Origin: Chiua virens
Taxonomy: Eukaryota > Basidiomycota > Agaricomycetes > Boletales > Boletaceae
Reading direction: 5' to 3'
Length of the DNA: 64,000 nucleotides
Assembly: GCA_019787685.1 (NCBI GenBank)
Contig: JAHNUO010000001.1
Coordinates: 1,736,001-1,800,000 of the forward strand
Below the pieces are notes generated by a model that was given only the letters and a program-made list of their open reading frames with translations, was not told the DNA's origin and searched no databases. A program made the position numbers and the translations under genes. Shown here piece after piece: positions 20,860 to 35,188 of this stretch. Each line of letters opens with the position of its first letter. The first letter of the stretch is position 1.

Positions 20860-22031
20860 ATGCCCTCCCTAGTTTACCAGCCGCCTGGTAATATCCAGGC
20901 TCGAGTGCCCTCCCACTTTACAGAAGAACAATGCCCAATGGATGCTCAGATAGAGTCCGTTGCTGTCAAGCAGCCCTATGACGCCTTTCTTGTTCTCGAT
21001 GTCGAAGCAACCTGCTTTCAAGGGACAGGTTTCGAGTGGCCAAACGAAATCATCGTACGTCGCTCTCTTATCCGCTTATACCGTCGGTTCCTAATCACAC
21101 GGTTACACAAAGGAGTGGCCCGTCTGTCTCTTGCGCTGGAAAGACAGGTCCCCAAAGGAAGAGCGAGTCGGTTGGAAATCGTCGGTGAATTTCGCAGCTT
21201 TGTCAAGCCGACCTGGAGACCACAGCTCTCCCAATTCTGTACCGATCTCACTGGAATCACGCAAGTCCGTTTTTCTTCTTCTTTTCCACTCGCCCGGTCC
21301 TGTCATGGTCCATGTATGTAGGCACAAGTCGATTACGCTCCGACCTTTCCCAAGGTCCTCAAGATGTTTGCACGCTTCTTGGCCCAGCATGGGCTCATTG
21401 ATCCTAAGAATGGCAGACCCTTGCAACGTTTCTGCTGGTGCAGTGATGGGCCATTCGACGTAAGGGATTTTGTAGTAAAGCAATCCTTTATATCAAACGT
21501 TGGTATCGATTCGATGTTCAACTACAACAATGTCATACCTTGTTTGACAGGTACCCATGCCATCTTGGCTAAGAGGCGATGTGCTCGATGTACGAAAGGT
21601 CGTGTCTGTCTGGGCTGCCATGAACGGTGCCTTGTCTGATACCCAGTATTTCAATACCAAAGTATGTCCCCCTTCGTTTCCCATTGCTCCAAGAGGTCAT
21701 TTAGCTCCTATTGGCAGTTTTCGCCGAATTACCACTTTCGTTCGTTGAAAATAACGCAGCAGCTACGCGCGCTCAGACTAGGGCCGTTTCAGGGCAGAGT
21801 ACACAGCGGGATCGATGTCAGTATAAATATAACAACTTTGTGCGACTTTCTCGTTGATGTGACCGCCGTTTTGGTTCGTGTAAAACATAGGACACCCGAA
21901 ACATCGCACGAATCGTCATCGAGCTCGCCCGGCGCGGTATTCGTCTGGAACCTAATACCCCCATAAACCCCAACAAGCGGTGGCAGTGGATGGGAAAGCC
22001 GGGAGAAGTATTGGAATACGGTCTCATCTAA
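20860..22031 (+). CDS. Eri1/3'hExo-like DEDDh 3'-5' exoribonuclease
   Basis: DnaQ-type exoribonuclease related to ERI1, which trims histone mRNA, 5.8S rRNA and small RNAs (family knowledge). Exo I: FLVLDVEATCFQGTGFEWPNEII; then EWPVCLLRWKD; then LEIVGEFRSFVKPTWRPQLS and LTGITQAQVDYAPTFP (Exo II region). WCSDGPFDVRDF follows, and LGPFQGRVHSGID-DTRNIARIVIE supplies the His/Asp of Exo III. It ends KRWQWMGKPGEVLEYGLI. Between WKDRSPK and GRASRLEIV the frame breaks by one base near 21157. A 20-nt intron (21148-21167) or a 50-nt intron that would delete GRASRLEIV-type residues are alternatives. Start uncertain: in-frame ATGs reach back to 20599 and would add a hydrophobic stretch (FFLLLLLALLILLL); I prefer the ATG after a possible acceptor at 20830. 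Confidence 0.8.
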
Positions 22032-22564
22032 ATCGATCTTGACGACCTTGTGATGGGAAACACCGTTACGACGAATATTTATGTACTCTTCGACATTTTA
22101 TTCTTGTTTTCTCGACGAATGTCTCTCGACAATCTGGTTCGCGCATAAAATAAAGACAGAATTTTTTTCGATGGTTACAACAAGAGTGGTAGTGAGTGAG
22201 AGCAAGTGAAGAACAGCAGCTCCATGTGTCTATGTAAAATGTTAAATGAATAAATAACATTCGCGGCAGCCTGCCAACGAACTCTGATGCAGAGATGTTC
22301 GAGCAATCCACAGTTATCTTACCACGAGGTTACCAGATATAAACGATGACTGGAGGCAGTGTCTACTGCTACTCCCGAAACAAAAAGAAAGTCGCGAATG
22401 CTACTAGTATCACAAGGTCCAAAGTCCCACATGGGGTAATGATGCGAATTATGCGAATCGAGGGGCCCGAGATTCAGAACTATGCATGCAACGCCGGTGT
22501 GAGAAATTAATGCACTTGGCAACAAATAAGGCAGATCAACACATAAGCCATGCCACTGAATAAA
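22032..22564. other. Convergent 3' region
   Basis: About 530 bp between the Eri1-like and membrane oxidoreductase genes. AT-rich with several AATAAA-like strings near 22130-22260. No gene recognised. Confidence 0.4.
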
Positions 22565-24706
22565 TTACTAGGCAAACGTCAGCATCAGGGCAAGCAGATG
22601 GCGAGGCGACGTACGAAATCCCAAAGTGTACCAAAGGCAGGAATGCCAAGTGCCTTGCAACCGTGCTGTATCTCGAAGTTTCCGACGTAGTTGGAAGTGA
22701 TAAATACAACTGGCGATGGTTAGTGAGTTTTTAGCTTGGGAACAAAAGTTGAGGCGTGTGTACCTTCAGCTTGCCAGTAGTCGTAGGCTTCTTTCAAGAT
22801 CTTCATCGTGTCTGGACGGCCACCGCGCTCCTTGCTGTCCCACAGGAGAAGACGCTCGGGTCCGACGTGCCTGTGGATGAGGCCGCTAATCGTAGGGCCG
22901 AAGGTCTTCTCTTGGTCAGAACCTAGAAGGTGTCTCAGATACAAACAAGACGGTGAATTCCAGAGGTAACACACCGATCCAGATGAGATACCTGCATGCA
23001 AAAGGGGAAACATGTAAGCAATCACGATTCTCAAGAATAAATATAGCTCCTCACCAATACGGTGATTGAATACATGTCGAGAGAGCAGCTCCGAGACCGG
23101 TTCCCGTGCAAATACGGATACCGCGTTTGTACAATGTCGACGTGTGGGAGACACCAGCGACCTGAATTAGAACTAGACGTGAGATATCAGGCTAATACAT
23201 CGTCCATTTGCAACCCACCTTGAGTTGACGTGTCCAGATCGTCCTCGGGGGATCGTTGACGAGACTCTTCGTGAAGTCACCTGTTATGACAGTAAATGTT
23301 AGTACACTAAATTCGTAGTTCGCGGGAGAAACTGTACCTTGCACACCACAGATCAGGTAGTGGTACTTGGCGTGCGTTCCCTCACTGTTACACGCTTAGG
23401 AAGCAATCATGGGATTCTCAGATGAAATCGCTTACGAGATGGTACCGAAGGCATGGTACTCCCAGATCGCATACCGACTGACACGCGCAAGCAAACCCTG
23501 TTGCATGCCTCGCTCGAAGCGAAGCACCGCGACCTTCGGAGATGGCTGTGATAACGGTCAACTCGGGAAAACATCAACATCTCGAAGTTTCCTTCGCTTA
23601 CAAGTTCAATGTCAACCTTGACTTTTCGGGTACAGATCCAAGGAGTACAATGCTGCCAAGACATTGTCAGAGCAGGTCGGAGTGAGTGAGAGAGGATGAT
23701 ACTGACAAGAGGGTCATGCCCATGTTGTACCAGAATGCTTGCTGGCGGACGACGTGGACACCGCTGTAGCTGAAGCCGTCGGTCGCGACATCGTAAGTGT
23801 TGGTCAGGAGCGTGAACACCCAAGTCATCACAAGAGCCGTCCAACCGAAGAATCGGTGATTCCTCTCGAAGACGCTGAACAATAGATGTCAGACATCAGT
23901 GAGGAACATCCCGAGGGAGACCATACTTGTGATGAGTGTTGCGGACCCAAGGCAAACCAGCAATCATGGTGATGATCAACATAATAACAGTAATGACACC
24001 AAAAGCCAGGAGCGAATCGTTGTAGGAAGCCTTGGCTTTAAACAGGTTGGCAGTCATCAAGATGATCCAGGCGATACCAGAGATCGCGCAGGAGCTGTGG
24101 ATACCGCCAAGGTGCTGGCGACGAGGCATCACTTTACATTCCCAAATTCTCGATGATTTCACGTACCTGCAGAGTAGAGGTGCAACCGAGACGGAACCAG
24201 AGGGGAGTCCACTTGGCGAAGCAAGTGTTGACAAACATGTACAGAAGACGACCGAAGATCTCGTTACGCATGAGCACGGCGAAATTCAGATTACCGACGA
24301 CCAAGGCACCCGGATACTTGAGAGCGTACGGCCACAAGCCAGCCGCAGCAAAACCCAAGCCGATAAAGTTAAGAATGAAGACGACCGTGAAGAACCGCCT
24401 TCACAGCAAGATCAGTGAACAGGTACAGGTGAATTTAGATTATAGAACAAACCTGTATGAATTGTACCAAATGATGAAGTGAACATATGGAGTGATATTG
24501 ATCTTCTGCTTGGGCGTCGGCGGTGGAGGGACCTTCGCGACATTGGAAGGTGATACAGGTGCATCTTTCTTGAGAGATTGTACAGGGAAGACTTCGAGAT
24601 CGGCGACCTTCTTCTCGCTCTTGGCGAGGTCAGGGTTGGCAGCGAGCTGCGGAGAGCGGACCTCCAGTGTCCCCTTCTCGGCGTCGTTGTGAGCAGGCCG
24701 CGACAT
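22565..24706 (-). CDS. Multi-pass membrane protein with ferric-reductase-like NAD-binding C-terminus
   Basis: About 520 aa in some twelve exons. The cytoplasmic N-terminus is Lys/Pro-rich. Several membrane helices follow (FFTVVFILNFIGLGFAAAG, SGIAWIILMTANLF, LAFGVITVIMLIITMIAGL), with HLGGIHSSCAISG between helices. The C-terminal part has a FAD/NAD-module look: VAVLRFERGMQQGLLARVSR, EYHAFGTISEG, GVQGDFTKSLV, GTGLGAALSTCIQSP, GPERLLLWDSK, then VVFITSNYVGNFEIQHGC and GIPAFGTLWDF. The same domain forms the C-terminus of large fungal NRPS-like membrane proteins (from memory); substrate unknown. The last intron (22568-22614) ends exactly before the TAA stop. If it is retained, translation runs ten codons further to a TGA. 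Confidence 0.7.
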
Positions 24707-25742
24707 GGTAATCTGATAACGATTGCAGTGAGGAGACTACTCGCTGAGCGTCGAAAGAACTGGGCAGACCGACTGAGGCTGTCGCAAACCAGCCCAGCTT
24801 TTATCTTCTAGACAAGGGACTCACTCACACCATACGGGGAAGGAGGGCGGGAGATCTCGGAGATACTAATCCGCAGCGGGAAGGTAGCAAACGCACGAGC
24901 GTTCACACCAGCGGCTCAATATTCCGAGTGATGTGTCCGTGCATTCGGAGGACAGAACTGCACAGCTGAGCATATCCTGGTCATGGGCACAGCATTGAAT
25001 AACGTCTCAACTCATCGGGACCCGGTCTCCATCGTTTCCATTTCCGTCGGGTGTGCGTCCTTCCTCGAACTTCGGATTGCCAGACTGTGCCGCGAATGAG
25101 ATCTTGGAATGCTACCCGAGTATTATCCACACGAGAGCACGAGGACCGTTTGCGCATGACGGTCCCGATAGCGTTCTCAAAGTGTGTACTTTCCGAAGCA
25201 GGAAGATGTGAGAAGCTCGACTGGAAATATTTCCATATGGTGACCAGGGGAGTGGTAAACGAAAAATGTCATTTACATATGCCTGTACACCGATAGGCTT
25301 GCGCCGGAAGGGATCAAGCGTGTACTTGCACCACCGGGTCAAGATCGCTGAGAACCTGGAAGTGGCATATCATCGGCAGTGAGAACGGTCGTCCTGTATT
25401 GCTTGAGAATGGGCTATCAAGACCAGGCTGAGAAATATCTGTTGGTGTGTCAATAGTGTGGAGACCCGCTGAAGGAGCAGTGCCTTCGCAGGATGCCACT
25501 GATTTGCACAGAGAACGCGGTGTGATCCAGCCGAGGCCGAGGGTTTACACGTCGCCGAGGCTGCACGACGTCGCAATCCTTCGAGTTGCGAGCGTAATTT
25601 AGGCTTTGACACTACTATAATTCCTCGCGCGCCGAAGGCCATAGTAAGGGGAAGTGAAACATGCATACATGAGCACATCTCACGATGCAGATATGGTGGA
25701 TTGGCAGGCATCTAAATGGGCAGACCGAAGTGATGGCGTTTC

Positions 25743-26523
25743 CTAGCAGAAGTTCTCAGGACACTGAATAACATCCATTGCGTGGATAAACGTACCTGCA
25801 AATCGTTTTCCCGCGTGCAAGAACAATGCCTTGGCAAAAATGTTCGTGTCGGCACACTGTGACATGGTCTAGACTCACATACCGCTTATCACCCGTCCGA
25901 CAGCCTTGAGTCCTCCCGAGTCAGGTGGTGCTAGGATAGATAGTACTTCAAGTTCACGTACCTCCGAGTACACATGAGACTGGACGTCACGGTTCAAGTT
26001 GCTCCGGGCCGACTCTACGCCACGTCCGACGAGTCGGCGGAAGTAGCGCTACCAATTCATCAAGAAATTGGCGGGGACTGAGTCACATACTGCATTGAAG
26101 TTACAGCCGTTTGCGGCACTGCCAGCTCAGATCTCAGAGTCGGCGTCATGAACTCCACTGGCACATGATTAGTTGAACTGCATCGGCAGCTCAGACGGCT
26201 CCGACTTACGGCCGTTTGCGATAATAATGGCGGTCGGCGCTGCCACTGAGCTCAGGGTCAGAGCCGGCGTCAGGAACTTCACATACTCCAGACTGGCCGT
26301 TCCCTCAGTGAGCGTGGTTACCGCCGATCAAATCTGTTAGTTTGGGAAAAGGTGATCGATCTGTCGGTGAATGTTTGAGCACTTGAATGGATGCATCCGG
26401 TTGGAACAGAGCGCTAGAGCAGTGTCAGTGTTATCTCGAACACTCGAATCAGCTCCCGCCGTGCCGTGATCGCATACTTGTACGACCATAAGCCGCAGCC
26501 GCAGTGACAGCCTTCTCTGCCAT
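25743..26523 (-). pseudogene. Possible multi-exon gene or gene relic, unrecognised
   Basis: Starting at the ATG at 26523, MAEKAVTAAAAYGRT is followed by a good GT donor. Further along, the strand offers coding-like pieces separated by plausible introns (one GTAAGT...CAACTAATC...CAG intron lies at about 26163-26216). These include AALTL-type hydrophobic residues repeated twice, RYFRRLVGRGVESARSNLNR and AVGRVISG, then a short last exon ending at 25743. I cannot join all pieces in one frame, and I recognise no family. It may be a decayed gene, or a real small gene whose splicing I misread. Confidence 0.2.
26108..26281. repeat. Diverged local direct duplication
   Basis: Two copies of a ~50-70 bp segment: 26108-26157 (GCCGTTTGCGGCACTGCCAG, then CTCAG...GGCGTCATGAACT) and 26211-26281 (GCCGTTTGCGATAATAATGG, then GCTGCCACTGAGCTCAG...GGCGTCAGGAACTTCAC). 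Similarity is patchy, suggesting an old tandem duplication. On the minus strand both copies encode related peptides (FLTPALTL and FMTPTLRS). Confidence 0.55.
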
Positions 26524-26853
26524 GGAACTCGCGCAGTGATCAATTAGGCAATCCTCCTTTCAAATTACTTCCCTTGAGAGAGCGTGCCTGTCTAGACAGC
26601 CCACCATGTGTCGTCCCGAGATAAATACTTGGGTAGTGCGATCAAGCATGGCAAAATTCACACCAAGGAACCACCAAAATACATCCGGGCCCGGGAGTCG
26701 TCAGCGAAGCAGACCCACATGATGAAATCAACACTGACTCATACTGCCATTTAAATGTTTCTCAGTGTAGGCCACACCGAGATCGCCGGCCCCGGACCCA
26801 CGCCAGACAAGAATATCATACAGATCACACAACAAAGGGACAGTAGCAAGTCA

Positions 26854-29172
26854 TCACCCCCCTTCCTCTACAAAGTCCCTGAGATGTCTGAGTCGCGCAG
26901 ATATCTCTTCCTTGAACAGGCCAATTTCGTTGCTGTTCTTGGCAATGGCTCGGATAGTCTCATCTTTTAGACGCGCGACTTTGGCGACTTGCTCACGGTA
27001 GCTAAGGATGTGGGGATGAGTGTAGAAAATAAGTGTCTGTAGAAAAGGTACTTACTCGAATTGCAGCGCCTGAAGTCGTGACTTCACACCCATCCCGCTC
27101 GATAATGCAGCCGTGCGTGCGTGCGCTAGTTCCTTTTCTAGTCGGGCGGCCTCCGCATTGCTTACCATAGATTCCTGTTGGGACGCCTGTCGCGATGTTG
27201 GCTGTATACTGACAGATGACATAGAAAATCACTCACGTCTCGGAGATCGTCAGCTTGTTCATTCAATCCTACTACCTTCTTTTCTACCTCTCGGACTTCC
27301 TCGTCCACGTTTTCACACTCCAAGGTTAATTGATCGAGTTCGTTGTCTACCCTAATCCGCTCGCTTTCCACGTTAGCACGCTCAGTCCTTTTGGTTTCTG
27401 CAACCGCAGCGAGAGTGGGTTTTACCACCTTTCGGATATCAGAGCCTGTAAGGACTTGTTGAGGATTAGACGTGGCAGTGTTGAGTTGTAGAGTGAGGTC
27501 GATCTCTTGGAAAGGGGGTAGCATTGGCGGAAACAATCCGAGAGAGGAAACGAGATTTGTATACAGGTCGAGTGCTTCTTCTGCAGCAGCTCCTCGATTC
27601 GTCATTACGACTTCCAGTGACATGACAGCTTTTTGGGCCTCGGTAATTTTATGTTTGAGGTCCTCGAGGTTCCGAGCGAGTATTTCATGGTCGGCATTCA
27701 TGCGGATGACTTCTTCGGGTGTCAAGTTTTGTTCTTTCACTACCTCGGTTAATTTTGTATGTTCACTCTTGAGCTGCTCCAAATTTGAAGCTGGTAAAAA
27801 AAATCAGAAGAAGAACTAACGAGGTGTGTGTAGGGCTTACTCCTGATGGTAATTTCAGCTTTCTCGTGAGCAATGGTATCAATCAAGTGTTTCTTCCGCG
27901 ATTCGAAGCGCTGGATAACTTCTTGAAATTTCGCTCTGTCACTGACAAGAAACCCGTGGGCTTTTTGCAGTTTTTCGAGGGGTGCCTAGAGAAGATCGAG
28001 ATTCACATCGATAGAAAATTGATTGTACACACTGCAGATGAAAGAAGCAATTCATATTCGGCTTTAGGTGCGTGCGAGTCGCTCCCGCTGCTCTTCTAAA
28101 TCGTTTACCACTCTTTCATTCTTCTTCGCTTGAGGGATGTTATGGTATGATCAACAGAAGGAAACATATACTTACCGTAGCGTGCTTCCAAAGCGTTGTC
28201 TTGCTCCTCAAATACATCTGCGCCATGGAAGAATGCGACATATGCCTCCGCAAAATAGTCAAACGCCAGGGCCTGGTGATGTATAGGATCATGGAATTCT
28301 TCCGGTACACGGTCCACCACCTGTAGTGTTGAGTCATCACTTTCCAGGTAATGGACCCGGGCCTAAAATGTGATTAAGAATCCACCATCCACACGACCCA
28401 ACATGACCCACCTTTCCCAACTCTACCAACCAATGCAACACAGCAAGCAATGCGGGCCATGAGTGCATACTACCCGGGGCAGCTAACCACTTGTTGTCGA
28501 TCTGAGACGCAAACGGGTATCGGAGCGCCTTCAAAGCTGGCTGAAATTCGTCCTCGAAGCGCATCTTGGGATCAAACGGGTATGCCGGGTCGATTATACT
28601 GACAAGATGCTGGAACATAGGCGCGATAGTCCTTTCCGGTAATACTAGTCAATGTTTGCATGGATATCTCGTATTCGGTCGCTTGCAACCAGGAAAATAT
28701 TTCCTGGCGCATCTTGGATTGATATGCACGTTCGCGAATGGGCCGAGGGTCCTTGAGTACTTGACTCCCCGAGGGAGCAGGAACGGTGCCACTACCTCCC
28801 CACATGGATCCACGACGAGTGGAGCTTGATGAATAGTGTGATCTTGGTCAAAAGCTTGAGGCGAGGAATGAATGTATAGGCTCACGCGTTGAGGGGAGTC
28901 CTGCCATAGGTCGACTTGGTTGTGCTTTGGAGGAGGGGGTTGACATTGTGGGATCTATAGGTGGACTGTCGAGAATTGGATGCTGGGACGGCACTAGGGG
29001 GAGGCGGATATGGTGCACGTCCAGCTAGACCCGCGAGGCTCATACGGACTGAAGATGAAGATGAGGCGGCGGGGACCTTTTTGATGGTGGAAGGAACGGG
29101 TAGACCTGAGCGAGCGGATGCATAAGGATCATGTGCATGTTGCATCATGGATCGTCGTAGAGCATCCGACAT
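26854..29172 (-). CDS. NDC80: Kinetochore protein Ndc80 (Hec1)
   Basis: Microtubule-binding subunit of the Ndc80 complex at the outer kinetochore (family knowledge). A basic, Ser/Arg-rich N-terminal tail (MSDALRRSMMQHAHDPYASA) precedes the calponin-homology domain: KDPRPIRERAYQSKMRQEIF, TSITGKDYRA/MFQHLVSIIDP, YPFASQIDNKWLAAPGSMHS, LHWLVELGKV. The hairpin and long coiled coil follow (LEQLKSEHTKLTEVVKEQNL, IRKVVKPTLAAVAETKRTER, ARLRHLRDFVEEGG). About 650 aa, normal length. Six or more introns. A one-base insertion near 28619 breaks the frame between DYRA and MFQH inside the CH domain, where no intron fits; I treat it as an apparent indel. Divergent from Mog1 with 119 bp between starts. Confidence 0.92.
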
Positions 29173-29291
29173 GACAATGGTAGAATACGACACTATGAAC
29201 GCGCCATAACTTACACGCGTCAGATAGTCACGTGATGCGCGCCATGGAGCTTTCTCCCTCAATGAGTCAATCGACCCCTACTTGACAAAAA

Positions 29292-29924
29292 ATGGCGCAG
29301 AAAGATCTTTTTGGCGGTGCCATCGTCGCTAAACTCCCAGTTGATCTTGTAGATGTGTCGTACGTCTATTCCATTATCGCGATGCCTAATCTTGCAATCC
29401 CAAGACAGGGACCTTCGTCAAGTGCCGGATAATCAAGAGGTCTTTTTGTACCCCGATTGCAATGTTTCCATCATCATCGAAGTACTACAACGTGTCCAGA
29501 AGTCGAGTGATTTGGAGGCAGTAAAGTGATCCATTGTCTCCTCACTCGCAACTCAGATTCAGTGACGCTATCCAAAAGATTTCACTTTGAAGCATTGGCT
29601 CACGACAACAACGCTGCGTCGAACACGATGCAGGAGCCTGTTGTCATACCGAACGATCGAGGGGATCAGACACCGTCCCCTATCATCTTCCGTGGGTCTC
29701 AACAGATTCGCAAATTCAACACGATCATCCCAGACGACGTAGAGATATTAATGGCCCTTTTTCGTGTCAACTCCGGAGGCAAAAGCGCCGACCTCGTGGT
29801 GACCGCGAGTATACCTAGGGGCTCGGAAGGTGGCGTAGGAGCGGAGCATGCGGCCGCTATCGTATCAGACTTCAACACATTGATCTCTTCCCTCCGTATC
29901 ATCGACTATAGCTTGTTTTGTTGA
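29292..29924 (+). CDS. MOG1: Ran-binding nuclear import factor Mog1
   Basis: Homolog of Mog1/RANGRF, which binds Ran and promotes nucleotide release (family knowledge). The typical start MAQKDLFGGAIVAKLPVDLV is followed by SDLRQVPDNQEVFLYPD and VSIIIEVLQRVQ, FHFEALAHDNNA, then a variable loop. The C-terminus is SADLVVTASIPRG ... DFNTLISSLRIIDYSLF. Two introns: inside VDVS (donor GTACGT) and inside the Lys codon of EAVKFHF (donor GTGATC, acceptor AAAAG). About 170 aa. Start unambiguous. Confidence 0.92.
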
Positions 29925-30493
29925 TCTGTCACTTCCATCCAAACTTTCACTCCCACCTTCAAGTTGGCATGCCTCATGCCATGACTTGGGGTAGTTCGTG
30001 CCATGCAAATCCACCGCCGATCATTTCGGGGCTAGTTCGTGGGATGCAATCCCGTGAACTACACGTATTTTTGTATAGATACAATCTGACGCGGAGGCGA
30101 CGTGCCGACAGCTGGGCGGCCTAGTTTTTCATAACGCAGGATATACTCGTGAGTATGTACTAGACAATGCACAGGTGCTGGTCATTATAGCACGAGCACG
30201 CCATCATCACGCATCACCAAATTCCCCACGAGACACCGGCGCATCTGTCATGGCCACGACGAGTCGCGGGAAATGGCGCAGAAAGGCACATGGCCTGCTC
30301 TCTGACAGCCGTGAGTCTCGTAGTGTAGTGATCGTGACGTGATTCGGTCTCTAAAGACAGTCCGGTGCCTGTCCTGATACTCGAACGTGAGATACTAAAT
30401 AAGTGAACAAAGTACTGATGGCATACAATATATCGACATAGCTTGAGCACTGGATGAAGAAAGCAGTGGTCCCGAGAACGCCATATAAATGAA
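29925..30493. other. Convergent intergenic region with hairpin-forming repeats
   Basis: Between the 3' ends of Mog1 and the Atg38-like gene. It contains a perfect 6-bp stem (29966-29980), a 29-bp imperfect palindrome (30033-30061) and a near-copy of one palindrome arm at 29992-30012. No gene recognised. Confidence 0.45.
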
Positions 30494-32138
30494 CTAGGGG
30501 TAAGCTGCTTCATCCAACTCTTGCTCCGCCTCAGGTTCTTCCTCGATGCGTTCGCGGACGCCGGTTTTCATGGCCTCAGCAGCCGCTTTGGCATCCTTCT
30601 TTCGTTTCGCCGACTCTTTCAGTTTCTCCCATCGGTCACGGAACCGTGCAATCATGACTTTCTGTGTAAGAAACGGACATTAGATAATGGCGATAATTAC
30701 CGAAGTCACAGCCAACCTGTTTGTCATTTTCCACACGAGCGACCCGAAGTTCCTCTTCGAGATCTCTTATCCGGCGCAAGAGCTGTGCTTCGCGATCACG
30801 TCCTGCATTGAGTGCTGCCATGGGAGCAGGAACGGAGGGTATATTGATATTGATGGCGCTGAAGTCCACCGTCGGCTGTTGCCCACCGGGTCGCTGCAAG
30901 ACAAGCGAAGATCCCATAGCCCTTTGCGCCTACGAGATAATTTATTGTGAATATGATGGATCACTTCCAAAAGTGATCCTACCTGATGTCGGGCCATCAC
31001 TATGCTATCCCGCAACAGTTGGTCTTGTTCCTTGCGTACTTGTAGTACGCGTTCTGCTTCACTGAGTCTCCTCTGCATCTCCTCTATATCTTGTTTCAAA
31101 GAAACGTTCTCTCTCTTCAGTACCGATGTTACCGACTCAGGACTCGGGCGGTATCAGGCAGAATGATTCGGAGAGGTCGTCGCCTATCATACAGATGAGA
31201 GGAATTGATTGGTATCGGGACAACAAGATCTACCTTCATCTACGAATACTTCTTCGTCGGTCTCTTCGAGAAGGACATTTGGCTCTACACCAATAGCATG
31301 AGGATGATCAGTTGTATTACCAAGACACGAGCATACTTGATTTTGATAGTCCAAATTTGCGTGAGAACTTGAACGCAAAAGGTTCTTCACGCTCAATCTC
31401 GCTTTCTAAGGCGCCTTGTATCCCTGAAAAGGGTGATTCTGTCCCGAGGGGTGCTGTTGTGAAAGCAACTGGCTGAGAAAGATTGTCTAGCATTCCCTCC
31501 ATGATTGTCCAGAATTGATTGAAAGCATCACCGGGATCGGACTGTCCTCGGAGGTGGGTCGGCTAGGACGAATAGGTTTACAAGGGAATTGCGTACCCGT
31601 TGCCCGAGTACCATGAAGGATTCATCGACGTTGATATTATTCTGTGAATCCGCCAGTCGTAGGGAAGCGGTAGGGGGTGAAGAAGGTGAGGGGGGTGGAC
31701 GAGGAGGATTGGAAGCAGGATTTGAGGCCGAGGAGCTGTGTTCTGCGCGTATTTGAGTGAGGTTGATCTTTTGCGGGAGGGTCGGATCTTTGTTCTCTTC
31801 CCGTAGCTTGGTGATCCTGCGCTCGAGATCTCGTCCTGCTTTGATGTGTTCGTTGTAAAGCATGCGAAGTGTGCGTTTCGTCTTCAAACGAGTGAGAGAC
31901 AAGAGAAGATGAAAGAGGGGAAATGTACATTGCTGTCGTTTGTCTTCTCTTCGCACTGCAAGAAGGCCTTGGCAGCTTTTGCATGCTCTTCTGCGGCAGG
32001 GATCAACAATCCTTCGTTCATGAAATCTTCTGCATTTGCGGCATGCTGGTGTGCCTGCAATGCCTGGGTGAGCGCGCAAGAGGTTCGTCTTACAGGTGGA
32101 CTTACGACGTGGAGGGGTGAGTCTGTGGACGACATCAT
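30494..32138 (-). CDS. MIT-domain coiled-coil protein, Atg38/NRBF2-like
   Basis: N-terminal MIT-type helical hairpin: ALQAHQHAANAEDFMNEGLL, IPAAEEHAKAAKAFLQCEEK, then TKRTLRMLYNEHIKAGRDLE. A Pro/Ser-rich linker precedes a conserved short block (DAFNQFWTIMEGMLDNLSQP). The C-terminal half is coiled coil (QDIEEMQRRLSEAERVLQVR; REAQLLRRIRDLEEELRVAR) and it ends acidic. This is the layout of Atg38/NRBF2, which bridges Atg14 and Vps34 in the autophagy PI3-kinase complex (family knowledge; assignment is inference). About 440 aa. A 42-nt GTAAGT...CCCAG segment after DSPLHV can be intron or exon, since it is in frame with no stop. The start codon (32138) faces Rsp5 across 136 bp; an upstream in-frame frame would run into the Rsp5 start. 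Confidence 0.65.
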
Positions 32139-32274
32139 CAGAAACGGAGACCCGTGCCGAGATGTGCCGAGAGTGTGTGAGTGCGGGCGGTGTCTGAAAA
32201 AGGGAGAGTTCGGCGCTCGGCTCAGTTTGTCGTCGCCGTCGTTCACAGCAACGCCGAGTGTCACTCTTTCTTCG

Positions 32275-35188
<2,914 letters not shown>

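Larger units (their letters stand above)
24707..26853. other. Gene-poor stretch between membrane oxidoreductase and Ndc80
   Basis: The first few hundred bases should hold the oxidoreductase promoter. The rest has no gene I can name; it includes a possible degraded minus-strand gene (25743-26523) and a local duplication (26108-26281), listed separately. Confidence 0.4.

Noticed and set aside
21149..21157. Programmed -1 frameshift at C-CCA-AAG in the Eri1-like gene.
   Set aside because: G in the last position disfavors eukaryotic slippage, no strong downstream pseudoknot is visible, and other genes in the window show similar single-base breaks without slippery sites.
26230..26280. A signal peptide (KFLTPALTLSSV on the minus strand) marking a small secreted effector.
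   Set aside because: The expected start codon is GTG, the frame extends upstream without ATG, and no mature cysteine-rich domain follows.
29918..30124. A 68-codon open frame after Mog1.
   Set aside because: It overlaps hairpin repeats, lacks protein-like composition and sits in the 3' region of Mog1.
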